Assembly: GCA_964369425.1 (NCBI GenBank)
Contig: CAYJGW010000002.1
Span: 55,261-119,260 of the forward strand
DNA: 64,000 bases
Direction of reading: 5' to 3'
DNA from: CAUPWF01 sp964369425
Lineage (GTDB): Bacteria; Bacillota; Clostridia; Lachnospirales; Lachnospiraceae
Below are positions 18,170-27,334 of this stretch, one piece after another. The notes below the pieces were generated by a model. It ran no database searches. It had not been told where the DNA came from and saw nothing but the letters and a program-made list of their open reading frames with translations. Position 1 is the stretch's first letter; each line of letters opens with the position of its first letter. The translations under genes were made by a program, and so were the position numbers.

Positions 18170-18281
18170 CGTTCCTATACTTACAGTGATGAAATTCATG
18201 AAGGATGAACAACTCATGGAAAAGAAGACTCTTTTCAGCAATCATAAATATCAAAGTAATTTTTTATTCTAAGCTGTATTC

Positions 18282-19055
18282 TTATATCATAAATTGATTT
18301 TCTTTGTTATAAAGTGTTTTGTAACCTAAGTTCAGAGATAGATACACAGCAAGTGATACAACAGTAGCCAAGCAAATATTTATGGAAATCTGATATAAAA
18401 TTGCAGTGGTAGGAAGTTCACCTGATAGAATCTGTCCTGTCATCATACCAGGAAGTGACACGATCCCCATTCCTAGCATAGAGTTTATAGTCGGTAAAAG
18501 TGCTGTTTCAAGTGAAGTATTCACAAAGGGCTTTAGTATATTTTGGGGTTTTGCACTTTGGTTTAAAAGCACCTCTATTTGAAGTTTAGAGTCTTTGATT
18601 TTGCTCATAAATGTTTTTACTCCAAGGGTAATCCCTGTCATTGCATTGCCTAGTATCATACCACTGATTGGTATGGTATATTGCGGGTTAAAGATACTTT
18701 CTTCAACCACTATAGTTATGAAAAATACTATAATAGAAATTGCAGATAAGCTTATGGAACCTGCGATGATTAATTTAAATCGGTTGTTTAGTCCTTTATT
18801 CACTGATAATATTCGATACACTGAAAATATGCTCATAAGGATTACATAGGCACATACAAGTATAGGGGAGGGATTATCGAAAATATATGTTAGCACATAT
18901 CCTGCGATTGTCAGTTGAATAGTCATCCGCACACTTGCGATAAGTAGTAATTTGGTTTGGTTTATCTTACTCGCTTTCATAACTATTCCAACTATTATCA
19001 GTAATAAATAGATCAAAGCAAAGTTAAATATGCTAATTTGTATTGCATCATTCAT
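18282..19055 (-). CDS. fetB: FetB-like ABC permease (UPF0014 family)
   Basis: This 257-residue membrane protein has about seven hydrophobic segments. It matches the FetB/UPF0014 family, including ASVRMTIQLTIAGYVLTYIF near residue 40 and the conserved cytoplasmic SLPGMMTGQILSG near 200. In E. coli FetAB exports iron and protects from peroxide stress; the same role is inferred here. It overlaps fetA by 8 nt and follows it on the minus strand. The gene order fetA-fetB, with a divergent PadR regulator, suggests the regulator controls the pair. Metal specificity is not proven. Confidence 0.85.
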   Translation of the reverse strand: MNDAIQISIFNFALIYLLLIIVGIVMKASKINQTKLLLIASVRMTIQLTIAGYVLTYIFDNPSPILVCAYVILMSIFSVYRILSVNKGLNNRFKLIIAGSISLSAISIIVFFITIVVEESIFNPQYTIPISGMILGNAMTGITLGVKTFMSKIKDSKLQIEVLLNQSAKPQNILKPFVNTSLETALLPTINSMLGMGIVSLPGMMTGQILSGELPTTAILYQISINICLATVVSLAVYLSLNLGYKTLYNKENQFMI

Positions 19056-19674
19056 TGACTTTACCTCCAGTTAAATTCACAATATTTTCAGCAAACATTT
19101 CGGTTAGATTATTATCGTGACTTATCACAATTAAAGTTAAATTGTTTTCCTTTACATAAGAAACAATATTCCTAAGGACTTTTACGGATAAGTTGTAATC
19201 AAGTGCGGAAGTTGGTTCATCAAGCATAATTGTTTCTGCTTTCATAGAAAGACAGATTGCAATATAAACCCTTTGCCTTTCTCCCCCTGACAGATTATCA
19301 CATGGTGTATCCAATGGGAAATGGGCTTCAGCCAGTCTAAGGAAAGCCTTCATTTGTTCATTGGTTAGTCGTGGATATTCACAGTAATTATAAAAGAGAT
19401 GGAAGTTTTCTTTTATGGTTCCACTAAACAAAAATGTGGTTTGGGATATAAGTTTGATTTCTTTTCGCAATTCAATACTATCAATTTCGGTTATATTTAT
19501 ATTTTTATAAAGTATCTCTCCGTCAGTAAAATTCTCTGTTCGGTTGAATAACTTTAAAAGGGTGCTTTTTCCACATCCACTTTCTCCTGTTATAAAATTG
19601 ATTTTTGATTTCATAATATGAATATCATCATAGTATATAAAATTATTGAAATTTAAATTTTTAGTTTTAAGCAT
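19048..19674 (-). CDS. fetA: FetA-like ABC ATPase
   Basis: This 208-residue ABC ATPase has Walker A GESGCGKST near residue 33, the signature LSGGERQRVY near 123 and Walker B ETIMLDEPTSALD near 145, followed by the switch histidine in VISHD. It is translationally coupled to fetB (8-nt overlap). The N-terminus is short, starting right at the first beta strand. Its role would be to energise FetB. Assignment to fetA rests mainly on the neighbouring permease; the ATPase alone would only be called ABC-type. Confidence 0.85.
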   Translation of the reverse strand: MLKTKNLNFNNFIYYDDIHIMKSKINFITGESGCGKSTLLKLFNRTENFTDGEILYKNINITEIDSIELRKEIKLISQTTFLFSGTIKENFHLFYNYCEYPRLTNEQMKAFLRLAEAHFPLDTPCDNLSGGERQRVYIAICLSMKAETIMLDEPTSALDYNLSVKVLRNIVSYVKENNLTLIVISHDNNLTEMFAENIVNLTGGKVNE

Positions 19675-19697
19675 ATGTGCCTCTTGCTTTCTTAATT

Positions 19698-19760
19698 ATA
19701 TCGGTGTATGATGGTGTTATCGGATGTAGATGTCAAAGAACGATATCGAAATCCGATAAT
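19698..19760. promoter_or_regulatory. candidate PadR operator between fetA and padR
   Basis: TTATCGGAT (19717-19725) and ATCCGATAA (19751-19759) form a perfect inverted repeat with 34-bp spacing between arm starts. Further TATCGG at about 19699 and the palindrome CGATATCG at 19741-19748 repeat the same core. This spacing of half-sites suits a dimeric winged-helix regulator that controls both directions. Confidence 0.55.
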
Positions 19761-19786
19761 GAAATACTAGCACAAGGAGAATGCAA

Positions 19787-20089
19787 ATGCAAGACCCAAT
19801 TTTAAGAAAATTATTTTTAGGATTTATACAAGTACATATACTTCATCATGCTAAAAAAGAACCCGTTTATGGCTCTTTTATGATTGAGGAATTAAAATCT
19901 CATGGTTATGATATTAGTCCGGGGACACTTTATCCGATTTTTCATAATTTAGAAAAAGCGAAGTTGCTGACAGTAGAAAACCAAACAGTTGAGGGCAAGG
20001 TTAGAAAATATTATTCTATCACCGAAAAAGGAGAGAGAGTGCTAAATGAAGCTAAGCAAAAAATAAAAGAACTGACCCATGAATTCTAA
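19787..20089 (+). CDS. PadR-family transcriptional regulator
   Basis: A 100-residue winged-helix protein of the short PadR type. The N-terminus DPILRKLFLGFIQVHILHHA leads into the DNA-binding helix, followed by PGTLYPIFHNLEKAKLL (the recognition helix and typical GTLYP motif) and a wing with VRKYYSITEKGERVL. An ATG at 19781 is only one base from the AAGGAG, so the ATG at 19787 is the better start. It is divergent from fetAB, with inverted TATCGG repeats between. It probably represses itself and fetAB; the ligand is unknown. Confidence 0.88.
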   Translation: MQDPILRKLFLGFIQVHILHHAKKEPVYGSFMIEELKSHGYDISPGTLYPIFHNLEKAKLLTVENQTVEGKVRKYYSITEKGERVLNEAKQKIKELTHEF

Positions 20090-20165
20090 TGTTTCCATAT
20101 AGATATTTCGGGTTTTTTGTTAAAATAGCTTCAAGCAAGAAAGTTCTAAATATGAGGAGGAGTAC

Positions 20166-20897
20166 ATGAAGGTAAAACTATATACATTGGCAGTGTTAGA
20201 TGCTGTAAAGGCAAATACAGAATGTCCCTTTTGCTTTATAGAAAAGAAGATAGAAGAAGATGCAATTGAATTTGTACTAGGAAGTAGTGCGTCTTATATG
20301 GAACGAGATGTTCGGGCAGTTACAGATGAAAAAGGATTTTGTAATTATCACTTTAAGAAGATGTTTGATTATGGCAATGCTTTGGGGAATGCGTGGATAT
20401 TAAAGACACATTACTTAAAAAAACAAGAAGAGCTAAAAAAAGCATTTCATAAGAATAGACCAGAGAAAAATCAAAAGAAATTTTCATTTGCATCAAAAAA
20501 AGAAGAGATGAATTCGGTAAGTAAATTTATTCAAATAGAAAAAGAGTCTTGTTATATCTGCAATCAAATGAAGAGAGATTACGATAGGTATATGGATACT
20601 TTTATTGTTTTGTACCGAAAAGATCCGGAGTTTAAGAAAAAGATATTGGAATCAAAGGGATTTTGTATCACACATTTAGGGGATATATGCAATGCTGCTG
20701 ATGAGGGGCTGAAAGGTGATACATTGTCAGAATTCTACAAAGAAATGGAAAATATTATGATACTGAATCTAGAGCGAATTTATGAAGATATTTCATGGCT
20801 GATTGAAAAATATGATTATCGAAACAAAGATGCTGATTGGAAGAATTCCAAAGATGCGGTACAAAGAGGGATGCAAAAGTTGAAGGGGAATTTTTAA
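20166..20897 (+). CDS. DUF6062-like protein with two CxxC metal-type motifs
   Basis: A 243-residue soluble protein, probably of the DUF6062 family, seen in Clostridia and of unknown function. Two similar halves are visible: each has a CxxC (CPFC near 22, CYIC near 130) followed by a GFCxxH (GFCNYH near 62, GFCITH near 173). This suggests two CxxC...C-x2-H sites, likely for zinc or iron-sulfur binding, produced by an internal duplication. The middle is lysine-rich. No membrane segment is seen. It has an AGGAGG site and stands alone between padR and ychF. Function cannot be named. Confidence 0.7.
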   Translation: MKVKLYTLAVLDAVKANTECPFCFIEKKIEEDAIEFVLGSSASYMERDVRAVTDEKGFCNYHFKKMFDYGNALGNAWILKTHYLKKQEELKKAFHKNRPEKNQKKFSFASKKEEMNSVSKFIQIEKESCYICNQMKRDYDRYMDTFIVLYRKDPEFKKKILESKGFCITHLGDICNAADEGLKGDTLSEFYKEMENIMILNLERIYEDISWLIEKYDYRNKDADWKNSKDAVQRGMQKLKGNF

Positions 20898-20933
20898 TCG
20901 TTAACATTAACACAGAAAAATATAACGGAATAG

Positions 20934-20962
20934 TTGAAAAGAGAGCATTCTTGTGATATGAT
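20934..20962 (+). promoter_or_regulatory. predicted promoter of ychF-lgt
   Basis: TTGAAA (20934-20939) and TATGAT (20957-20962) lie 17 bp apart, 86 bp upstream of ychF. Confidence 0.65.
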
Positions 20963-21047
20963 TCATTAGTTACAGTAGGCTCTTTTTTAGTGGTCTAATT
21001 ATTAAAAATACAAATGTGAAAGTATTGATAGAAGGAGATATACAAAT

Positions 21048-22145
21048 ATGAAATTAGGAATCGTTGGCTTACCAAACGTAGGAAAAAGTACACTATTTAA
21101 CTCATTAACGAAGGCAGGAGCGGAATCAGCAAATTATCCATTTTGTACAATAGATCCAAACGTAGGTGTTGTTACAGTACCAGATGCAAGATTAGAAGTG
21201 TTAAGAGAGATGTATAATTCTAAAAAAGTGATACCAGCTGCAATTGAATTTGTCGATATTGCAGGATTGGTAAAAGGTGCATCAAAAGGAGAAGGTCTTG
21301 GAAATCAGTTTCTTGCTAATATTAGAGAAGTAGATGCAATCGTACACGTAGTACGTTGTTTTGAAGATTCTAATATTGTCCATGTAGATGGTTCGATTGA
21401 CCCACTTAGAGATATTGAAACTATTAATTTAGAACTGATATTCTCAGATATTGAAATGTTAGAAAGAAGAATTGCACGTGCGAGTAAAGGTGCAAGAAAT
21501 GATAAATCTTTAGCTAAAGAAGTAGAATTACTAGAGAAGATTAAGAACCATTTAGAAGATAATAAAATGGCAAAAAGTTATGAGGCTGATGACGATGAAG
21601 AAGCAGCACTTATTGAAGGGTATAACTTGTTAACGAATAAGCCGGTGATTTTTGCAACAAATGTTACAGAAGATGACTTGGGCAATGATGGAGCAGATAA
21701 CGAAGGTGTGAACAAAGTTCGTGAATATGCAAAAGCAGAGCAAAGTGAAGTGTTTGTTGTGTGCGCTCAAATCGAACAAGAAATTGCAGAGCTTGATGAT
21801 GAAGAGAAGAAGATGTTCCTAGAGGATTTGGGTCTAAAAGAGTCAGGGCTTGAAAAACTAATCAGAGCAAGCTATAAGTTACTAGGGTTGATTAGTTATC
21901 TTACAGCAGGGGAGCAAGAAGTGCGTGCATGGACGATTACAGACGGGATGAAAGCACCACAGGCAGCTGGAAAGATTCATACAGATTTTGAAAGAGGATT
22001 TATTAGAGCGGAGACCGTAAGTTATAACGATTTAGTGGAATGTGGTACTTATGTAGCAGCGAAAGAAAAAGGACTGGTACGTCTTGAAGGAAAAGAGTAT
22101 GTTGTAAAAGATGGAGATATTATTCTGTTTAGATTCAACGTGTAG
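21048..22145 (+). CDS. ychF: YchF/Obg-family ribosome-associated ATPase
   Basis: YchF is an Obg-like P-loop protein that hydrolyses ATP rather than GTP and binds ribosomes. The P-loop GLPNVGKST is at residues 6-14; ANYPFCTIDPNVG follows as the switch I region, and DIAGLVKGASKGEGLGNQF as switch II. The G4 site is altered (FATNV instead of NKxD), consistent with ATP preference. A coiled-coil insert and a C-terminal TGS domain (from about 280) complete the 365 residues. The start has GAAGGAGAT. It precedes lgt by 15 nt. Confidence 0.95.
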   Translation: MKLGIVGLPNVGKSTLFNSLTKAGAESANYPFCTIDPNVGVVTVPDARLEVLREMYNSKKVIPAAIEFVDIAGLVKGASKGEGLGNQFLANIREVDAIVHVVRCFEDSNIVHVDGSIDPLRDIETINLELIFSDIEMLERRIARASKGARNDKSLAKEVELLEKIKNHLEDNKMAKSYEADDDEEAALIEGYNLLTNKPVIFATNVTEDDLGNDGADNEGVNKVREYAKAEQSEVFVVCAQIEQEIAELDDEEKKMFLEDLGLKESGLEKLIRASYKLLGLISYLTAGEQEVRAWTITDGMKAPQAAGKIHTDFERGFIRAETVSYNDLVECGTYVAAKEKGLVRLEGKEYVVKDGDIILFRFNV

Positions 22146-22160
22146 AAAAGAGGGAGCACT

Positions 22161-23024
22161 ATGAATGGGTCTATAGCATTTCCGAATTTAGGGATTGAAT
22201 TAGAAAATGTAGGGAAATCCATAGAAGTTTTTGGGTTTGAGATAGCATACTATGGAATTATTATAGGGTTAGGTATGATGTTAGGTGTACTCGTTGCATC
22301 AAGAGAAGCAAAAAGAGTTGGACAAGATCCAGAATTGATTTTTGACTTTGCAATTTATGCATTATCCTTTTCGGTACTAGGAGCAAGGTTATATTATGTG
22401 ATTTTTTCATGGGATAATTATAAAGACGACTTGTTAAGTATTTTCAATTTAAGAGAAGGTGGGCTGGCTATATATGGTGGAGTGATTGGAGCAATTGTTA
22501 CCGTATATGTGTATTGCAGGTTTAAAAAATTCAGTGCACCATTATTATTAGATATCTGTGCAATGGGATTGATTTTAGGTCAAATTCTGGGTAGATGGGG
22601 GAACTTCTTTAATAGAGAGGCTTTTGGAGAGTACACCAACAACTTATTTGCTATGCGATTGCCGGTAGGTGATGTTAGAGCAGGAGAAATCACAGAGATG
22701 ATGTTGGAACATATAACAGTGATTGAAGGCAGTGAATTTATACAGGTACATCCAACTTTTTTATATGAATCGATGTGGAACGTAATAGTATTGGTCATTA
22801 TTTTCTTTTATAGAAAGAAAAAGAAGTTTGATGGAGAACTTTTCTTGATTTATTTATTGGGTTACGGAATTGGAAGATTCTTTATTGAAGCACTGCGAAC
22901 AGATCAACTACAAATTGCAGGTGGTATTGCGATTTCACAAGTTGTAGCAGTGATATTAGTAGTATTTTCATTAGCTATACTTGTAAAAAAACACTTGGAA
23001 ATTCGTAAAGTTAAAAGTGAATAA
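22161..23024 (+). CDS. lgt: prolipoprotein diacylglyceryl transferase
   Basis: Lgt adds diacylglycerol from phosphatidylglycerol to the lipobox cysteine of prelipoproteins. The Lgt signature GRWGNFFNREAFG lies near residues 143-155. The family motif HPTFLYESMWN is near 197, and the essential-histidine region YGIII with the conserved AYYGIIIGLG is near the N-terminus. About seven hydrophobic segments are visible in 287 residues. It would act on lipoproteins such as TrpX in this window. It is followed by a terminator and paired with ychF, with which it has no obvious functional link. Confidence 0.95.
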   Translation: MNGSIAFPNLGIELENVGKSIEVFGFEIAYYGIIIGLGMMLGVLVASREAKRVGQDPELIFDFAIYALSFSVLGARLYYVIFSWDNYKDDLLSIFNLREGGLAIYGGVIGAIVTVYVYCRFKKFSAPLLLDICAMGLILGQILGRWGNFFNREAFGEYTNNLFAMRLPVGDVRAGEITEMMLEHITVIEGSEFIQVHPTFLYESMWNVIVLVIIFFYRKKKKFDGELFLIYLLGYGIGRFFIEALRTDQLQIAGGIAISQVVAVILVVFSLAILVKKHLEIRKVKSE

Positions 23025-23070
23025 TGGATAAAAGTTAAAAGATGGTAAAAATTGTATAATGTTTATAAAA

Positions 23071-23104
23071 AAATCAGAGGTTTTTTGAACCTTTGATTTT
23101 TTTT
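23071..23104 (+). terminator. terminator after lgt
   Basis: AAATCAGAGGTT (23071-23082) pairs with AACCTTTGATTT (23088-23099), with one G-T pair, and is followed by an unbroken T-run. Confidence 0.85.
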
Positions 23105-23138
23105 ATACAATAATGTTAAAAAATATACACTCCTCGAC

Positions 23139-23167
23139 TAGACTTTTGTAAGAAAGAGCGATATAAT
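23139..23167 (+). promoter_or_regulatory. predicted promoter of nifJ
   Basis: TAGACT (23139-23144) and a perfect TATAAT (23162-23167) have 17-bp spacing, 57 bp before the nifJ start. Confidence 0.7.
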
Positions 23168-23224
23168 GTTATCATGCAATTTCAAAATACAATTTAACAC
23201 TTGATTTAAGGAGGAAAATTACAA

Positions 23225-26200
23225 ATGGCAAGAAAGATGAAAACCATGGATGGAAACCATGCAGCAGCACATGCTTCATATGCATATACAGAAATCGCTG
23301 CAATCTATCCAATCACACCATCATCTGTTATGGCAGAAGCAACTGATGAGTGGGCAACACAAGGAAGAGAAAATATATTTGGACAAAAGGTGCAAGTAAC
23401 AGAGATGCAATCAGAGGCGGGGGCGGCAGGAACTGTGCATGGTTCTTTAGCAGCAGGAGCTTTAACTACAACTTATACGGCATCACAAGGTTTACTACTT
23501 ATGATTCCAAACTTATATAAAATCGCAGGGGAAAGACTACCAGGTGTATTTAATGTTTCAGCACGTGCGGTAGCAAGTCACGCTCTTTCAATTTTTGGAG
23601 ATCACTCAGATGTTTACGCCTGTCGTCAAACTGGATGTGCGATGTTATGTGAGGGAAGTGTTCAAGAAGTTATGGACTTAACTCCAGTAGCTCATATGGC
23701 TGGTATCAAAGGAAAGACTCCATTTATTAACTTCTTTGATGGATTTAGAACATCTCATGAAGTTCAAAAGATTGAAACATGGGATTATGAAGATTTAAAA
23801 GAAATGGTAGATTTAGATGCAATCGATGAGTTTAGAGGGCATGCATTAAATCCAAATCATCCATGTCATAGAGGTTCAGCACAGAACCCAGATACATTCT
23901 TCCAAGCAAGAGAAGCATGTAATTCATACTATGATGCTTTACCTGCAATCGTTCAAGATGCAATGGATAAAGTAAATGCTAAGATTGGAACAGACTATAA
24001 ATTATTCAACTACCATGGAGCACCAGATGCAGAGAGAGTAATCATCGCTATGGGATCTGTATGTGATACTATCGATGAGACAGTGGATTATATGGTAGCG
24101 GCTGGTGAAAAAGTAGGTCTTGTAAAAGTTCGTCTTTACAGACCATTTAGCGCAGAAGCATTAATCGCAGCGATTCCAGATACTGTAAAGAGCATCTCTG
24201 TTCTTGATAGAACAAAAGAGCCAGGTGCATTAGGAGAGCCATTATACCTTGATGTTGTTACTGCTCTTAGAGGTTCAAAATTTGACGCAACTCCAATCTA
24301 CACAGGACGTTATGGATTAGGATCAAAAGATACTACTCCAGCTCAAATCGTGGCTGTATATAAAAACACAGAGAAAAAAGAATTCACAATCGGTATCGTG
24401 GATGATGTGACAAACCTATCACTAGAAGTAGGTGAGCAAATCATTACAACACCAGAGAGTACAATCAACTGTAAATTCTGGGGACTTGGAGCTGATGGAA
24501 CAGTTGGTGCGAACAAGAACTCAATCAAGATTATTGGTGATAATACAGACATGTATGCACAAGCATACTTTGATTATGACTCTAAAAAGTCAGGTGGGGT
24601 AACAATGTCTCACTTACGATTTGGTAAAGAGAGAATCAAGTCTACTTACTTAATCAAGAAAGCAAACTTTGTTGCTTGTCATAACCCATCATATGTTGAT
24701 AAATACAACATGGTACAAGAAGTAGTAGATGGAGGAACTTTCCTTCTTAACTGTTCATGGGATATGGAAGGACTTGAAAAGCATTTACCAGGTCAAGTAA
24801 AAGCTTACATCGCTAACCACGACATCAAATTCTATACAATCGATGGTATCAAAATCGGTAAAGAAATTGGTCTTGGTGGACGTATTAATACAATTCTTCA
24901 ATCAGCATTCTTCGAGCTTGCGAACATCATTCCAGCTGACAAAGCAAATGAATTGATGAAAGCAGCAGCAAAAGCTTCTTACGGTAAAAAAGGAGATAAG
25001 GTAGTTCAAATGAACTATGATGCTATCGATGCAGGTGCAAAACAAATCGTTAAGATTGAAGTTCCAGAATCTTGGAAGTCACAAGAAGACGAAGGGTTAT
25101 TTACACCAAAAGCAGAGCATGGATTTGCGGATTCAGTAGAATTTGCTAAGAATATCCAAGCAAAAGTAAATGCACAAGAAGGTAACACGTTACCAGTATC
25201 TGCATTTAAAGATTACGTAGATGGATCAACACCATCTGGAACATCAGCATTTGAAAAACGTGGTATTGCAGTAGATATCCCAATGTGGAAATGCGAGACT
25301 TGTATCCAATGTAACCGTTGTGCATACGTGTGTCCTCACGCAGCGATTCGTCCAGTAGCACTTACGGAAGAAGAAGCGACAAATGCACCAGAAGGATTCA
25401 AGACTATGGATATGACAGGAATGCCAGGAATGAAATTCTCTATGGTGGTATCTGCATATGACTGTGCTGGATGTGGATCTTGTGCAAATATCTGTCCAGG
25501 TAAAAAGGGTGAAAAAGCACTAGTAATGGAGAACATGGAAGCAAATGTAGCAGAGCAAGTAAACTTTGACTATGGTACACAAATTCCAGTGAAACCAGAA
25601 GTAGTAGCTAAATTCAAAGAAGCAACAGTAAAAGGAAGTCAATTCAAGCAACCACTTCTTGAGTTCTCAGGAGCTTGTGCAGGTTGTGGAGAAACTCCTT
25701 ATGCAAAATTAATTACACAATTATTCGGTGATAGAATGTACATTGCTAACGCAACAGGTTGTTCTTCAATCTGGGGGAACTCTTCACCATCTACACCATA
25801 TACAAGAACACCAGAAGGAAAAGGTCCTGCATGGTCTAACTCTCTATTTGAAGACAATGCTGAGTTTGGTCTAGGAATGTTCTTAGCTCAAAAAGCATTG
25901 AGAAATAGATTGAAGTCAAAAGTAGAGACTTTAACAGCTGGAGAAGGTGCAGTGGCAGAAGCAGCAAAAGAGTACATTAATACATTTGCTATTGGAGCTA
26001 CAAACTCAGCAGCTACAGATAAATTAGTTGCAGCACTTGAAGCTTGTGATTGCGGATGTGATGCAAAAGTTGAAATATTAAAAGACAAAGACTTCTTAGC
26101 TAAGAAATCACAATGGATCTTTGGTGGAGATGGATGGGCTTACGATATCGGATTTGGTGGAGTTGACCACGTACTTGCTAGTGGAGAAGATGTAAATATC

Positions 26201-26755
26201 ATGGTATTTGATACAGAAGTTTACTCTAACACTGGTGGACAAGCATCAAAAGCTACACCAACAGGAGCGATTGCTCAATTCGCAGCTGGTGGAAAAGATA
26301 TTAAGAAGAAAGACCTTGCAAGTATCGCTATGAGTTATGGTTATGTATACGTAGCACAAATCGCTATGGGTGCAGATTATAACCAAACTGTAAAAGCAAT
26401 TGCAGAGGCAGAAGCATATCCAGGACCATCTATCGTAATCGCTTATGCTCCATGTATCAACCACGGAATCAAAGGCGGAATGAGTAAAGCACAGACTGAA
26501 GAAGAAAATGCAGTAAAAGCTGGATACTGGCATAACTTCCGTTTCAATCCAGAAGCAGAAGGCAAGAAATTTACTTTAGATAGTAAAGAGCCAACAGAAA
26601 GCTACAGAGAGTTCTTAGAAGGAGAAGTACGTTACAGTGCACTTCAAAGAATGAATCCAGAAAGAGCTGAGCAGTTATTCACATATAATGAGGAAGCGGC
26701 AAAAGAGCGTTACAGTTACTTGAAAAAGCTTGTAACACTTTATGGAGAAGAATAG
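23225..26755 (+). CDS. nifJ: pyruvate:ferredoxin (flavodoxin) oxidoreductase
   Basis: PFOR oxidises pyruvate with coenzyme A to acetyl-CoA and CO2, giving electrons to ferredoxin. This single-chain 1176-residue enzyme has the N-terminal pyrimidine-binding domain (DGNHAAAHASYAYTE, YPITPSS), the CoA-binding and gamma domains, and a 2x[4Fe-4S] ferredoxin domain with CETCIQCNRCAYVCPH and CAGCGSCANICPG near 690-760. The TPP domain follows with CAGCGETPY, GDGWAYDIGFGG and the DTEVYSNTGGQ motif; CGCD and CINHG are also present. It has its own promoter, AAGGAGG site and terminator. Codon usage looks optimised, suggesting high expression. It is diagnostic of anaerobic metabolism and depends on the TPP made by the thi genes here. 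Confidence 0.97.
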   Translation: MARKMKTMDGNHAAAHASYAYTEIAAIYPITPSSVMAEATDEWATQGRENIFGQKVQVTEMQSEAGAAGTVHGSLAAGALTTTYTASQGLLLMIPNLYKIAGERLPGVFNVSARAVASHALSIFGDHSDVYACRQTGCAMLCEGSVQEVMDLTPVAHMAGIKGKTPFINFFDGFRTSHEVQKIETWDYEDLKEMVDLDAIDEFRGHALNPNHPCHRGSAQNPDTFFQAREACNSYYDALPAIVQDAMDKVNAKIGTDYKLFNYHGAPDAERVIIAMGSVCDTIDETVDYMVAAGEKVGLVKVRLYRPFSAEALIAAIPDTVKSISVLDRTKEPGALGEPLYLDVVTALRGSKFDATPIYTGRYGLGSKDTTPAQIVAVYKNTEKKEFTIGIVDDVTNLSLEVGEQIITTPESTINCKFWGLGADGTVGANKNSIKIIGDNTDMYAQAYFDYDSKKSGGVTMSHLRFGKERIKSTYLIKKANFVACHNPSYVDKYNMVQEVVDGGTFLLNCSWDMEGLEKHLPGQVKAYIANHDIKFYTIDGIKIGKEIGLGGRINTILQSAFFELANIIPADKANELMKAAAKASYGKKGDKVVQMNYDAIDAGAKQIVKIEVPESWKSQEDEGLFTPKAEHGFADSVEFAKNIQAKVNAQEGNTLPVSAFKDYVDGSTPSGTSAFEKRGIAVDIPMWKCETCIQCNRCAYVCPHAAIRPVALTEEEATNAPEGFKTMDMTGMPGMKFSMVVSAYDCAGCGSCANICPGKKGEKALVMENMEANVAEQVNFDYGTQIPVKPEVVAKFKEATVKGSQFKQPLLEFSGACAGCGETPYAKLITQLFGDRMYIANATGCSSIWGNSSPSTPYTRTPEGKGPAWSNSLFEDNAEFGLGMFLAQKALRNRLKSKVETLTAGEGAVAEAAKEYINTFAIGATNSAATDKLVAALEACDCGCDAKVEILKDKDFLAKKSQWIFGGDGWAYDIGFGGVDHVLASGEDVNIMVFDTEVYSNTGGQASKATPTGAIAQFAAGGKDIKKKDLASIAMSYGYVYVAQIAMGADYNQTVKAIAEAEAYPGPSIVIAYAPCINHGIKGGMSKAQTEEENAVKAGYWHNFRFNPEAEGKKFTLDSKEPTESYREFLEGEVRYSALQRMNPERAEQLFTYNEEAAKERYSYLKKLVTLYGEE

Positions 26756-26770
26756 AATAAAGTAAGAGTA

Positions 26771-26802
26771 AAAAGCAAGATAGGCAACTATCTTGCTTTT
26801 TT
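26771..26802 (+). terminator. terminator after nifJ
   Basis: AAAAGCAAGATAG (26771-26783) pairs with CTATCTTGCTTTT (26788-26800) around GCAA, followed by TT. Confidence 0.9.
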
Positions 26803-26868
26803 AGCTGGTATATGGTATGATACAAATTGTTTTTAAAAATTTTATAAAATTTAGGAGGAATTTAAGAA

Positions 26869-27267
26869 ATGGAAGCAAAAGGAAGAGGGTTTTTGAAAGT
26901 TTGTGGAATTCTAATGATTATTGGTGGAGTTCTTGGTCTTTTGGCAGCAGTAGTGATGGTGCTAGGAATTAGTGCACTAGTGTCAGTTGGAGCTCCTGTT
27001 AGTGCAACCTTATTGACTGTTGCAGCAGTAATTATATTAGCTGGATCAGTATTCCAATTAATCGTAGGAATTCAAGGTGTGAAAAACTGTGGAAATGTTG
27101 AAGCAGCAGACAAACTAATCAAATTAGGTGCGGCAATTATCGTTATCAATATTATTGGTGTAATTGTATCAGTAGCAGCAGGTGGAGAATTTAACATCGT
27201 AAGCGTACTAACTAACTGTATCGTTCCAGGATTATTTATCTATGGAGCTGTAAAAAACAAGCAATAA
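26869..27267 (+). CDS. small four-helix membrane protein, function unknown
   Basis: The 132-residue product has four hydrophobic segments, around residues 8-32, 40-65, 88-105 and 112-127. Short polar loops (GVKNCGNVEAADKL) lie between them. I do not recognise a named family. It has a strong TTAGGAGGAA site and its own terminator, so it is likely expressed alone. A TATGAT at 26816-26821 may be its -10 element. The glycine-rich first helix GILMIIGGVLGLLAAVV is common in small Clostridial membrane proteins. Confidence 0.8.
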   Translation: MEAKGRGFLKVCGILMIIGGVLGLLAAVVMVLGISALVSVGAPVSATLLTVAAVIILAGSVFQLIVGIQGVKNCGNVEAADKLIKLGAAIIVINIIGVIVSVAAGGEFNIVSVLTNCIVPGLFIYGAVKNKQ

Positions 27268-27301
27268 ACTATAGTGAATTATAAAACAGATATACATAAT
27301 T

Positions 27302-27330
27302 ACGGCAAGATGGGAAACCATCTTGCCGTT
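27302..27330 (+). terminator. terminator after the small membrane protein gene
   Basis: ACGGCAAGATGG (27302-27313) pairs with CCATCTTGCCGT (27318-27329) around GAAA. The following TGTGTTTATTG is only moderately T-rich. The perfect stem also stands at the end of the opposite-strand DUF1254 gene. Confidence 0.75.
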
Positions 27331-27334
27331 GTGT

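Noticed and set aside
18087..18272. Small open frame after the Rpn gene
   Set aside because: It runs through the terminator hairpin and lacks a ribosome binding site.
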